Under the pieces are notes generated by a model. That model had not been told where the DNA came from and did not search any database. It worked only from the letters and a program-made list of their open reading frames with translations. A DNA stretch of 23,151 bases from an uncultured Pirellulales bacterium (GTDB taxonomy: Bacteria > Planctomycetota > Planctomycetia > Pirellulales > Lacipirellulaceae). Positions 1-5,942 of the stretch are shown here, one piece after another (position 1 is the stretch's first letter; every line of letters starts with the position of its first letter). The position numbers and the translations under genes are program-made. The DNA is taken from the NCBI GenBank assembly GCA_947258835.1, contig CAMYJY010000004.1, forward strand, positions 1 through 23,151, in the 5' to 3' direction.

Positions 1-260
1 GGTTCACTCTGCCAGGGGCCTAGCGGAATGGCTTCGTCCGGCAACATCACCGGAATCTGGTCCACAATTGGGTACAGCAGATCACCCGCGGCGCGAATCA
101 AACCGCCATCGATCGCCTGCTCAAGTTGCTGGCCCCCGGCGGCCGTGACGTGGCCGGCGGCAATTTGGCCGTTAATCCGGGCTACCAGCTCGGCACTGGC
201 CGCTGTGAGCGGCGAGTGATCTTGAGGGCAGCGGAGAATTTCCAAGAGCTGAGTATCCAT
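1..260 (-). CDS. Trm112-family small protein (partial, 3' end outside window)
   Basis: Reading leftward from an ATG at 260-258, an open frame of about 86 codons runs off the window edge with no stop. The N-terminus MDTQLLEILRCPQDHSPL matches the start of Trm112/UPF0434 (YcaR-like) proteins, and the middle has the family's typical LLYPIVDQIPVMLPDEAIP segment. Family members are about 60-100 residues, so only a few codons are probably missing. Trm112-type proteins are small zinc-ribbon-like partners that activate methyltransferases in eukaryotes and archaea; the bacterial role is less defined. The usual CPxC pair is reduced to CPQD, so classical zinc binding is doubtful. The family call is fairly sure; the function is inferred only from the family. 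Confidence 0.8.
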   Translation of the reverse strand, partial: MDTQLLEILRCPQDHSPLTAASAELVARINGQIAAGHVTAAGGQQLEQAIDGGLIRAAGDLLYPIVDQIPVMLPDEAIPLGPWQSE

Positions 261-284
261 CAAGGGCTAACTCTGTACTGCAGT

Positions 285-319
285 TTGTGAGAGAACGGCC
301 AAAAGCCGTTCTCTCACAA
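285..319. repeat. Perfect 15-bp hairpin of the AACGGCC family
   Basis: Arms 285-299 and 305-319 are exact reverse complements around a CAAAA loop. The core GAGAACGGC / GCCGTTCTC is shared with the hairpins at 11706-11740 and 22302-22335. It lies just upstream of the Trm112-like gene. There is no T-run, so it may be a dispersed palindromic repeat rather than a terminator. Confidence 0.8.
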
Positions 320-390
320 GTATAGTGATCTGAGAAAATTTTACTGGTGAGTTGACACATTCGCACGATTGAGCCGTCGAGACGGCCCAT

Positions 391-444
391 TTTTTCTGAC
401 TGAGCGCCTTTTTCTGACTGAGCCCATTTTTCTGACTCAGATAG
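391..444. repeat. 18-bp tandem repeat, three copies
   Basis: The segment TTTTTCTGACT recurs at 391, 409 and 427, a period of exactly 18 bp. The first two copies share 15 leading bases and the third diverges at its end. It sits between the hairpins at 285-319 and 439-463. Apparent open frames through it only spell a short repeated hexapeptide and are not taken as genes. Confidence 0.85.
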
Positions 445-463
445 CGGCCAGAGGCCGCTATCT
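439..463. repeat. Perfect 11-bp hairpin
   Basis: Arms 439-449 (AGATAGCGGCC) and 453-463 (GGCCGCTATCT) pair exactly around an AGA loop. It overlaps the last copy of the 18-bp tandem repeat. It resembles the other GGCC-centred hairpins in this window but has different flanks. Confidence 0.75.
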
Positions 464-728
464 CAAAAAGCGTAGGACTTATTGTAGGCAAATCGGCCTG
501 TAATTGCTAGCAGACGTCCCTGGAGCAGCCGCAGCCGCGACGCAAACAGCGCACTTTAATGCTAGCACCCCTGTTTCAGCCGCTGCCGGCCTGATGAAGG
601 GGCTGGGCAGTGGCCGATATGTAGGAGGGATGCTTTGGCCGTGCGCGCTCCGGCACAACCACAGCCAGGCAATGGTGCGTTAGTCTGCTTATGGGGCGAA
701 TTTCGTTGTATTTGAGTCAAATTTTGGA
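464..728. other. Spacer without recognisable gene
   Basis: Between the hairpin/tandem block and the dispersed repeat at 729 I see no protein-like frame, RNA gene or clear promoter. The short open frames here have no recognisable composition or ribosome site. Confidence 0.5.
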
Positions 729-808
729 GCGACCAACGGGAGCGGGCAAACGTCTTCCGAGCGGTAGCTCGCATTGGTTCGAGGCCCCCCGGTCAAGCCG
801 GGGGCAGG
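729..808. repeat. Dispersed 80-bp repeat, copy A
   Basis: It begins GCGACCAACGGGAGC, continues through a CCGAGCGGTAGCTCG stem-loop to GCATTGG, and ends in a second GC-rich stem (GCCCCC ... GGGGGC). Copy D at 20780-20859 has the same 80-bp architecture. Shorter relatives lie at 16573-16621 and 16639-16682. Copy A falls in the leader of the secreted protein gene that starts at 849. Confidence 0.85.
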
Positions 809-848
809 CTCTTGCCTCGTTAGGTTCTCAATCGTCGAGGTGAAAAGG

Positions 849-1508
849 ATGTCTCCTCTCCGGCTCTGGAAATTTTCCGCATGGACGTTCGTCGTGGTTT
901 TGGCAACCCAATCTGCCGCCGCGCAAGAGATTGTCACGGATGCCAACGGCTCCCGTTATCAGGTGACACGTCGTGTAACGCAACGTCAGGTCCCCGTGAC
1001 GCAGATGCAAGATCGTCAGCAAACGGTGTATACTCAGCAACTGACCAGCAACACCATCAATCATCAGCAGCTCTATTGCGTGCCTACAACGCAATACCAA
1101 TGGGAGACACGATTACGGGGTCGCTGGAATCCGTTTGTCACACCGTACTGGACTTACAATTTGCGACCGGTGACCACCTGGAGCACCCAAGTTGCCAATG
1201 TGCAAATCCCCATGAACCAAGTCGCCTGGGTGCCACAAACGAGAACGGTCCAAGTTCCGGTGACGACCTACCGCACAGCCGAGGTTGAAGAGACCACGCG
1301 CGTGGCCTTAGATGGCACCCCCCGCACGTTGGCCACGGCCCAACCACTGCCTGGACCGACGGCCACCATTGCAGCCCGGCCCGCAACGCCTGCTAGCGTC
1401 GTCCGTGCGCCAAATGGCAACAGCCGATTGGGAGGCGTAGCCCTGGACAACGATCCGCCACGTCAGGCCACCGGTTGGCAAAACCCAAACAGCTCACGGT
1501 ATCGATAA
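849..1508 (+). CDS. Secreted small protein with YTV-like segments, function unknown
   Basis: 219 residues from the ATG at 849, which has GAGGTGAAAAGG just upstream. The open frame extends back to a TTG at 774, but that part is dispersed repeat, so 849 is preferred. Residues 1-25 form a signal peptide (hydrophobic core AWTFVVVLATQSAAA). The body is rich in Thr, Val, Gln and Arg, with segments such as RQVPVTQMQDRQQTVYTQ and RTVQVPVTTYRTAEVEETT that recall the YTV modules of the protein at 18995. A WETRLRGRWNPF segment interrupts them. The C-terminal third is Ala/Pro/Thr-rich and probably disordered. It is likely exported and associated with the envelope; no enzymatic motif is seen. Confidence 0.85.
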   Translation: MSPLRLWKFSAWTFVVVLATQSAAAQEIVTDANGSRYQVTRRVTQRQVPVTQMQDRQQTVYTQQLTSNTINHQQLYCVPTTQYQWETRLRGRWNPFVTPYWTYNLRPVTTWSTQVANVQIPMNQVAWVPQTRTVQVPVTTYRTAEVEETTRVALDGTPRTLATAQPLPGPTATIAARPATPASVVRAPNGNSRLGGVALDNDPPRQATGWQNPNSSRYR

Positions 1509-1567
1509 ATCCGGGCGGCAGAACCTGCCAAACCGGGGGGCACCGCCTGAAAAGAAAGCATGGCGGA

Positions 1568-1605
1568 AGATCACATCATAAATCTCACATCTCACATCTC
1601 ACATC
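1568..1605. repeat. 38-nt element, inverted copy of 16450-16487
   Basis: The reverse complement of this stretch matches 16450-16487 at 37 of 38 positions. It is built from TCACATC-type units (CTCACATCTCACATC). It lies between two convergent genes, just past the stop codon of the 97-aa gene. Confidence 0.85.
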
Positions 1606-1613
1606 AAAAGGCC

Positions 1614-1907
1614 CTAGCCCTGTGCCCGCCGTCGCGACTTGCGTTTGGTCGATGTCGTGCTCCACTCCTTGGTCAGGCTTTCAAACACCTCAGGGGCTTC
1701 GTAGCGGACAACATCTTTGGATTCGGGCATGGGGCCGATCAGACCGCGAAAAACTGGCAGGCCGCGGAGACTTAAGTCGGTGCTGCAATCGTCGATGCCG
1801 ATTTGCGTATGCATTTTAAGGATCGCCTCTTCATGCTTGTAGTCGCGCGAACGGAGTTCGCCATTTTTACCGCGCGTCACAATGCGAAACATCTTGGGGG
1901 CCGCCAT
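1614..1907 (-). CDS. Conserved-type 97-aa protein, function unknown
   Basis: 97 residues starting MAAPKMFRIVTRGKNGELRS; a GAGGAA ribosome site lies about 6 nt before the ATG. There is no signal peptide and no membrane segment. The sequence is compact and charged (LRGLPVFRGLIGPMPESKDVVRYEAPEVF is the central part, given here only by its ends LRGLPVF and YEAPEVF), ending in a basic Lys/Arg tail. That suggests a small cytosolic, possibly nucleic-acid-contacting protein. Good codon structure and the ribosome site support a real gene. An in-frame ATG at residue 6 is an alternative start. I do not recognise a named family. Confidence 0.75.
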   Translation of the reverse strand: MAAPKMFRIVTRGKNGELRSRDYKHEEAILKMHTQIGIDDCSTDLSLRGLPVFRGLIGPMPESKDVVRYEAPEVFESLTKEWSTTSTKRKSRRRAQG

Positions 1908-1936
1908 GCGATTCCTCGTTGACTTCAGGGGGGAGT

Positions 1937-2197
1937 TTGAGTTTTCACCTCAGGATACTTGCAGGTATCGGCGAGCCCGGCCTCTGGGAGCGAAGATTTC
2001 GCTGGCACCAGGCATACCAGGAACAGCACGCGAAATCGCTAAATCTGTTGCTGCTAGCTACTTCCGCACATCTGCCAGCGGCTGGGAAGGCCTGTCCGGA
2101 TTGTGTGGCCCTGCAGGGGACCGGTTGTACCAACCGCAACGGCTGCGAAGGGACAGAGAGCGGTTATTGCCTCCGACCGCCGCACGGATTAAGCTGA
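1937..2197 (+). CDS. Possible small Cys-rich ORF (doubtful)
   Basis: An 86-codon frame from a TTG at 1937, preceded closely by AGGGGGGAG, and divergent from the 97-aa gene. It has five cysteines near its end in CPDCVALQGTGCTNRNGC and GYC, which could form a small metal-binding knot. Codon choice in the central part looks protein-like. The start is weak, the N-terminal residues look random, and I know no family. If it is not coding, the 1908-2210 stretch holds nothing I can name apart from short hairpins. Confidence 0.22.
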   Translation: MSFHLRILAGIGEPGLWERRFRWHQAYQEQHAKSLNLLLLATSAHLPAAGKACPDCVALQGTGCTNRNGCEGTESGYCLRPPHGLS

Positions 2198-2210
2198 GGT
2201 GAAGATGTCA

Positions 2211-2293
2211 GGAGGATACGCGAATTGGTTAGCAGCCTGACTCGAAATCAGGTGCCCCGTCAGGGGTTGAGGGTTCGAGTCCCTTGTCCTCCG
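2211..2293 (+). tRNA. tRNA-Ser (anticodon CGA)
   Basis: The acceptor stem GGAGGAT pairs with GTCCTCC. The anticodon stem CCTGA/TCAGG encloses the loop CTCGAAA, giving anticodon CGA, which reads UCG. A long variable arm (GCCCC GTCA GGGG) marks a class II serine tRNA. The T arm GAGGG-TTCGAGT-CCCTT is intact. The discriminator base is G and no CCA is encoded. The gene stands alone with no obvious terminator. Confidence 0.95.
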
Positions 2294-2394
2294 CTGGAAT
2301 GAGACCCTGGTCGTCATGGCTGTTACGGCCCGGGCACAGTGCTTGAACATTCACACCAGATACACGGGGGCCTGCCTGAACCTGCTGTGTCATT

Positions 2395-2432
2395 CTGACA
2401 CAGTGCAATCTAACTGACACAGTGTAATCTAA
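2395..2432. repeat. Two tandem 19-bp direct repeats
   Basis: CTGACACAGTGCAATCTAA at 2395-2413 is followed immediately by a second copy with one C-to-T change at 2414-2432. They lie about 100 bp downstream of the tRNA-Ser gene, in a spacer with no other recognised element. Confidence 0.8.
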
Positions 2433-2831
2433 CTCGTGGAGTGCGCGACGCGTTGTCACCGGCCGCCGAGAGGCCATCGTGATTTGCCTGCAATCCTACG
2501 CGGCCTCTGTCCGGGGGGGATGCCTTGCTGGCGAATCGGCCCGCTACGGCACAAACCGGATGGGCTTGGGCTCCTGTGTGCGATCCACGGCAAGATACAA
2601 TGTCCTACGTGGTGGTCAGGGGGTGTCTGGGTGGTCAGGCCAGCGGTGCCTGGGCTGATGTCCGGTCGAGAGACTGGGGGTAACGGCCAACCTGCCGAAA
2701 TAGAGGAGAAAATTTCACTATTCTTGCCACTAAGCGTGACATCCATGTGGTTAATACACCTACAATACAGAAACTTCGCGAAAAATTTCGGGATTTACCT
2801 ACGGTTAATTTGGGGAATTTTGGCAACTGAC
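2433..2831. other. Spacer without recognisable gene
   Basis: The plus-strand frame that leads into the HTH gene stays open back to 2436. Its upstream 156 codons read as low-quality sequence with many Trp, Cys and Pro residues, and the predicted promoter at 2832-2861 lies inside it. The last 130 bp are AT-rich, as expected for a promoter-upstream region. Confidence 0.5.
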
Positions 2832-2861
2832 TTGCCCACACCCCCCCGGAATGTGTATAAT
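2832..2861 (+). promoter_or_regulatory. Sigma-70-type promoter for the HTH-pfk pair
   Basis: TTGCCC at 2832-2837 and a perfect TATAAT at 2856-2861 are separated by 18 bp. The start codon of the HTH gene follows about 43 bp after the -10 box. The spacer contains a run of C. Confidence 0.65.
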
Positions 2862-2903
2862 CGTAGTGTATTTTTACCCCGTTTCCTTTCTTCTTTATGG
2901 GCA

Positions 2904-3173
2904 ATGCGTATGAAACCTCATTTAACACCGCGGCAAACCGAGATTATTCGTCTGGTAAGCCTGGGCTGCACGAACTACGAAATTGCTGAAATCCTGAACA
3001 TCGCCGAAAACACGGTAGATAACCACCGCGTCCGTGCCATGGAGGCATTAGGCACGGACAAGGCGGTATTGCTCACGCGTCTGGCGCTGAAGTACCGGAT
3101 TACCTCGCTCAAAGATGAGTTAACCCGCTCAGAAAAACGCAAGAGTGGTCGTAGGAATGACGGCTGGAACTAG
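2904..3173 (+). CDS. Single-domain LuxR/GerE-type HTH regulator
   Basis: 89 residues. The segment from about residue 6 to 65 (LTPRQTEIIRLVSLGCTNYE, then IAEILNIAENTVDNH) is a full LuxR C-terminal HTH domain, with the LTPRE-like start, the G-T/S-N-EIA helix and the TV-NH recognition helix. No receiver, ligand-binding or PAS domain precedes it. The C-terminus is a Lys/Arg-rich tail. The start is taken at ATG 2904, with 2910 as an alternative; the Shine-Dalgarno site is weak. The pfk gene starts 9 bp after its stop, so the two are probably co-transcribed from the promoter at 2832. A DNA-binding role is clear; target genes are unknown. Confidence 0.82.
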   Translation: MRMKPHLTPRQTEIIRLVSLGCTNYEIAEILNIAENTVDNHRVRAMEALGTDKAVLLTRLALKYRITSLKDELTRSEKRKSGRRNDGWN

Positions 3174-3182
3174 GGTGCTCTC

Positions 3183-4505
3183 ATGGTAGAACACCCTGTC
3201 CTACGACAAGCGCAACTACAAATTTCTTGTTTGGGGCCTCGCCCACACCCGTCTCCACTCCAGCGGAGTGCCGAGGAGGCTACGTCGTCGGGCGGTTTCG
3301 TGCCGGACACGATGCGTGTGCTGTATGAACCACGGTACTGCGTGGGGGAAGAAATCAACCCACTGGCCTTTGAACGAGCGGGGGCCCGACGGGAAATTTA
3401 TTTTGACCCCAGTCAGACCCAGGCCGCAGTGGTGACCTGTGGCGGTCTGTGCCCCGGCATCAACAACGTCATTCGTAGTTTGGTGTTGGAGTTGCGGCAT
3501 AACTATGGTGTGCGGAGCGTGTTGGGGATTCGCTATGGGTACCGAGGTCTCACCCCTCAGTCCGGCCATCCCCCCCGCCCCTTGACCGTCCAGGACGTGG
3601 AGAGCATCCACCATCAGGGCGGAACCATTCTAGGTAGCTCCCGAGGCGCCCAAAAAACCGAGGTCATCGTTGATTTTCTGACCCAACAGAAAATTGACAT
3701 TCTCTTCTGCGTGGGGGGCGACGGCACCCAGTGCGGCGCCCACGTCATTGCCGAAGAGGTGGCCCGCCGCCAGTTGCCCATAGCGATCGTAGGCATTCCC
3801 AAAACGATCGACAACGATATCAAGTTTTGCTTTCGGACCTTTGGTTTCTACTCCGCGATTGCCGAGGCGGAACAAGTCATCGATTGCGCCCATGTGGAAG
3901 CCAAGGGTGTGGAAAATGGGATTGGATTGGTGAAACTGATGGGTCGTGAAGCCGGGTTCATTGCGGCGGGAGCCACCATGGCCAGCGGCGAGGCCAATTT
4001 TACCTTGATTCCCGAGGTGCCTCTGGAACTGCATGGACCGCGTGGGTTCCTGCGTGCGCTTGAGCGTCGCCTGGAAGCACGGGATCATGCCGTGGTGGTC
4101 GTCGCCGAGGGGGTAGGACAAGAGCTGCTGGGCCAGGCCTCGGCTCGGCACGACGCCTCGGGGAATCGTCGGTTAGGTGATATCGGCCCGTTCCTCAAGG
4201 AGCACATCGAGTCGCATTTCGAGACGCAAAATAAGCGGGTCAGCGTGAAGTATTTTGACCCCAGTTATCACATTCGCAGTGTGCCGGCCAACGCGGCGGA
4301 CAGCTTGCTCTGTGAACGTCTGGCGCGGCACGCAGTCCATGCGGCCATGGCCGGCAAAACAGACCTCTTGATCGGACTGTGGCACAACCATCTGATTCAT
4401 GTGCCCCTGGCCACCTCCACCGGCGAGAAAAAGCGACTGTCTCCCACCAGCAACCTGTGGACCTCTGTGCTGGCATTGACGGGTCAAGCAAAATGGTTTG
4501 GGTAG
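3183..4505 (+). CDS. ATP-dependent-type 6-phosphofructokinase
   Basis: 440 residues. It phosphorylates fructose 6-phosphate to fructose 1,6-bisphosphate in glycolysis. Family motifs visible: GGLCPGINN (from residue 87), GYRGL, GGDGT (178-182), IPKTIDNDI with catalytic Asp210 and Asp212, and LMGREAGFIA. Gly181 in GGDGT points to ATP as donor, whereas Lys207 in PKTIDND is the residue typical of pyrophosphate enzymes; plant-type ATP-PFKs also combine these two. The N-terminal part (SPL ... FVPD ... RVLYEP) is typical of the long bacterial and plant-like members, which supports the start at 3183. It follows the HTH gene by 9 bp. Its TAG at 4503-4505 abuts the stop of the convergent propeller gene. 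Confidence 0.92.
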   Translation: MVEHPVLRQAQLQISCLGPRPHPSPLQRSAEEATSSGGFVPDTMRVLYEPRYCVGEEINPLAFERAGARREIYFDPSQTQAAVVTCGGLCPGINNVIRSLVLELRHNYGVRSVLGIRYGYRGLTPQSGHPPRPLTVQDVESIHHQGGTILGSSRGAQKTEVIVDFLTQQKIDILFCVGGDGTQCGAHVIAEEVARRQLPIAIVGIPKTIDNDIKFCFRTFGFYSAIAEAEQVIDCAHVEAKGVENGIGLVKLMGREAGFIAAGATMASGEANFTLIPEVPLELHGPRGFLRALERRLEARDHAVVVVAEGVGQELLGQASARHDASGNRRLGDIGPFLKEHIESHFETQNKRVSVKYFDPSYHIRSVPANAADSLLCERLARHAVHAAMAGKTDLLIGLWHNHLIHVPLATSTGEKKRLSPTSNLWTSVLALTGQAKWFG

Positions 4506-5795
4506 TTATTCAAAGAAGGGATTTTCAAAGGGATTGTCTTCCGGAATCTCATCCGCTGCTTCCTCTACCGAAGAGGCTGGTGCTGCGGCCTCAACTGCGG
4601 CGGCCGGCGCTGGAGCCGCAGACGGCTGGGGCGACTCGGACGACTGACGATAACGGACAGGCTCCGTGGCTCCCATTTCCCGCCAGCATTGCACCAAACC
4701 TTGTTGGTTGACCAAAAAAATTCGATCCGTTTGCCCATTCACGATGGCTGTCACCCGGGGAGAGCTGGTCAGGCGCCCCAGGATGCCGCCGGTCTGCCGA
4801 TCCAAGAGGGTCAAGGTGCCCCGGGAGTCCAGTCCATACAAGGCACTCTTTCCCTGCGCTACGAATTGGCACAGGCCGTCGACCGCCCACACCGGCCGAC
4901 CCGTACCAAGATCGATCGCATGCAAGGCTGGGCTGAGCGATGCGACGTAGGCCCGGCCAGCGACAATCGCCGGTTGCTTCGTGATCGGCAGACCGACAGA
5001 ATAACGCCAGACCTCTCGTCCCGACAGCTGATCGTAACAATACAGATAACCATCCCAGGAGGCAGCATACAGGTGGGGCTCCTGTGCGGCCGACGCCGCG
5101 ACGACCTCGTCTTGGGTGTGAATGCGCCACAAAGGACGAGGCTCCTCGGCACTGCCGACGAACAAATAGCCCTCGTCATTGGACCAGCTCACGATCTGCC
5201 GCGTCGCCAACGGGCGATGGTAGCTGTGTCCTGAGGTTTGGTAATGCCACACGGGTCGCTGCGGATTGGCCAAATCAAACCCTTCCAGCCGACCTGCCAG
5301 CAAGGAGACATAGGCATACCCCGCGCTGAGCGCGGGGGCAGCGCTGGGCGCACCACTCAGCGGGCGCGACCACAGCTGACGGCCATCTTGTCGCTGGAGC
5401 AGGTACAGTCGCGTGGCTGTCACCACGGCCACCACTTCCGAATTGGCCGCCAGGCCGACGGGGGTGTCTGCCGGACTGGCAATTTCGGTGACCCAGGAGG
5501 TCTGCCCCGTTTCGCTATCGAAGGACTGCACCGTGCCGTCACTGGTCAAGGCAAATACGTGGTCCCCCGCGAGCACCCACTGGACCACGCGATGCCGGCT
5601 GGGCTCCACGCGGGCATACGCAAACCAGGCCCGCTCCAATCCGTACCTGGCGGCGGCCTGGGACGAGATCAAGTCGTCGGCCGGATGGGCCTGGCCTGCC
5701 GCGGCCCAGCAGAGGAGGCCCCCCCAAACAATGAGCCAGCGCGTTTTCTTGCACCCCAGCCACGGATCGCGAAATGATGCATACCATGTCGTCAT
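4506..5795 (-). CDS. Secreted PQQ-like beta-propeller repeat protein
   Basis: 429 residues. Residues about 17-37 (TRWLIVWGGLLCWAAAGQAH) form a signal peptide after a short charged N-terminus. From about 60 to 370 there are propeller-blade repeats of the PQQ/BamB type, such as GTVQSFDSETGQTSW, GRQLWSRPL, GYLYCYDQLSGREVWRY and ALHAIDLGTGRPVWAV. About the last 50 residues are Ala/Pro/Glu-rich and end in DNPFENPFFE. The fold is usually a protein-interaction scaffold in the periplasm or at the membrane; there is no dehydrogenase domain. The ATG at 5795 follows GGGAGAAG at normal spacing. It is divergent from the 1346-aa gene, with a palindrome between them. The fold is clear; the role is unknown. 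Confidence 0.85.
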   Translation of the reverse strand: MTTWYASFRDPWLGCKKTRWLIVWGGLLCWAAAGQAHPADDLISSQAAARYGLERAWFAYARVEPSRHRVVQWVLAGDHVFALTSDGTVQSFDSETGQTSWVTEIASPADTPVGLAANSEVVAVVTATRLYLLQRQDGRQLWSRPLSGAPSAAPALSAGYAYVSLLAGRLEGFDLANPQRPVWHYQTSGHSYHRPLATRQIVSWSNDEGYLFVGSAEEPRPLWRIHTQDEVVAASAAQEPHLYAASWDGYLYCYDQLSGREVWRYSVGLPITKQPAIVAGRAYVASLSPALHAIDLGTGRPVWAVDGLCQFVAQGKSALYGLDSRGTLTLLDRQTGGILGRLTSSPRVTAIVNGQTDRIFLVNQQGLVQCWREMGATEPVRYRQSSESPQPSAAPAPAAAVEAAAPASSVEEAADEIPEDNPFENPFFE

Positions 5796-5873
5796 AGATT
5801 TCTTCTCCCGGATCCATTTTAGTCACCGGCAGAGGCCTGCACCAAGCACTTTTTTGGCATCTAGACCTGAGGG

Positions 5874-5888
5874 GTACGTGTCACGTAC
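5874..5888. promoter_or_regulatory. Palindromic candidate operator in divergent spacer
   Basis: GTACGTG-T-CACGTAC is a perfect 7-bp inverted repeat around one base. It lies in the 147-bp spacer between the divergent propeller and 1346-aa genes, 55 bp before the GTG start of the latter. A dimeric regulator acting on one or both genes is possible, but no candidate regulator is encoded beside it. Confidence 0.45.
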
Positions 5889-5942
5889 GATGGGAGAGTT
5901 TACTCAAAGTGAAAAGTAGGTATCCCGAGTGCTGACCGACCT

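Noticed and set aside
562..774. Minus-strand 70-codon frame, similar in translation to one at 16403-16645
   Set aside because: The similarity comes only from the dispersed DNA repeat that both frames cross.
2436..2903. Upstream extension of the HTH gene frame (156 codons)
   Set aside because: The composition is not protein-like and the promoter with perfect TATAAT lies inside it.
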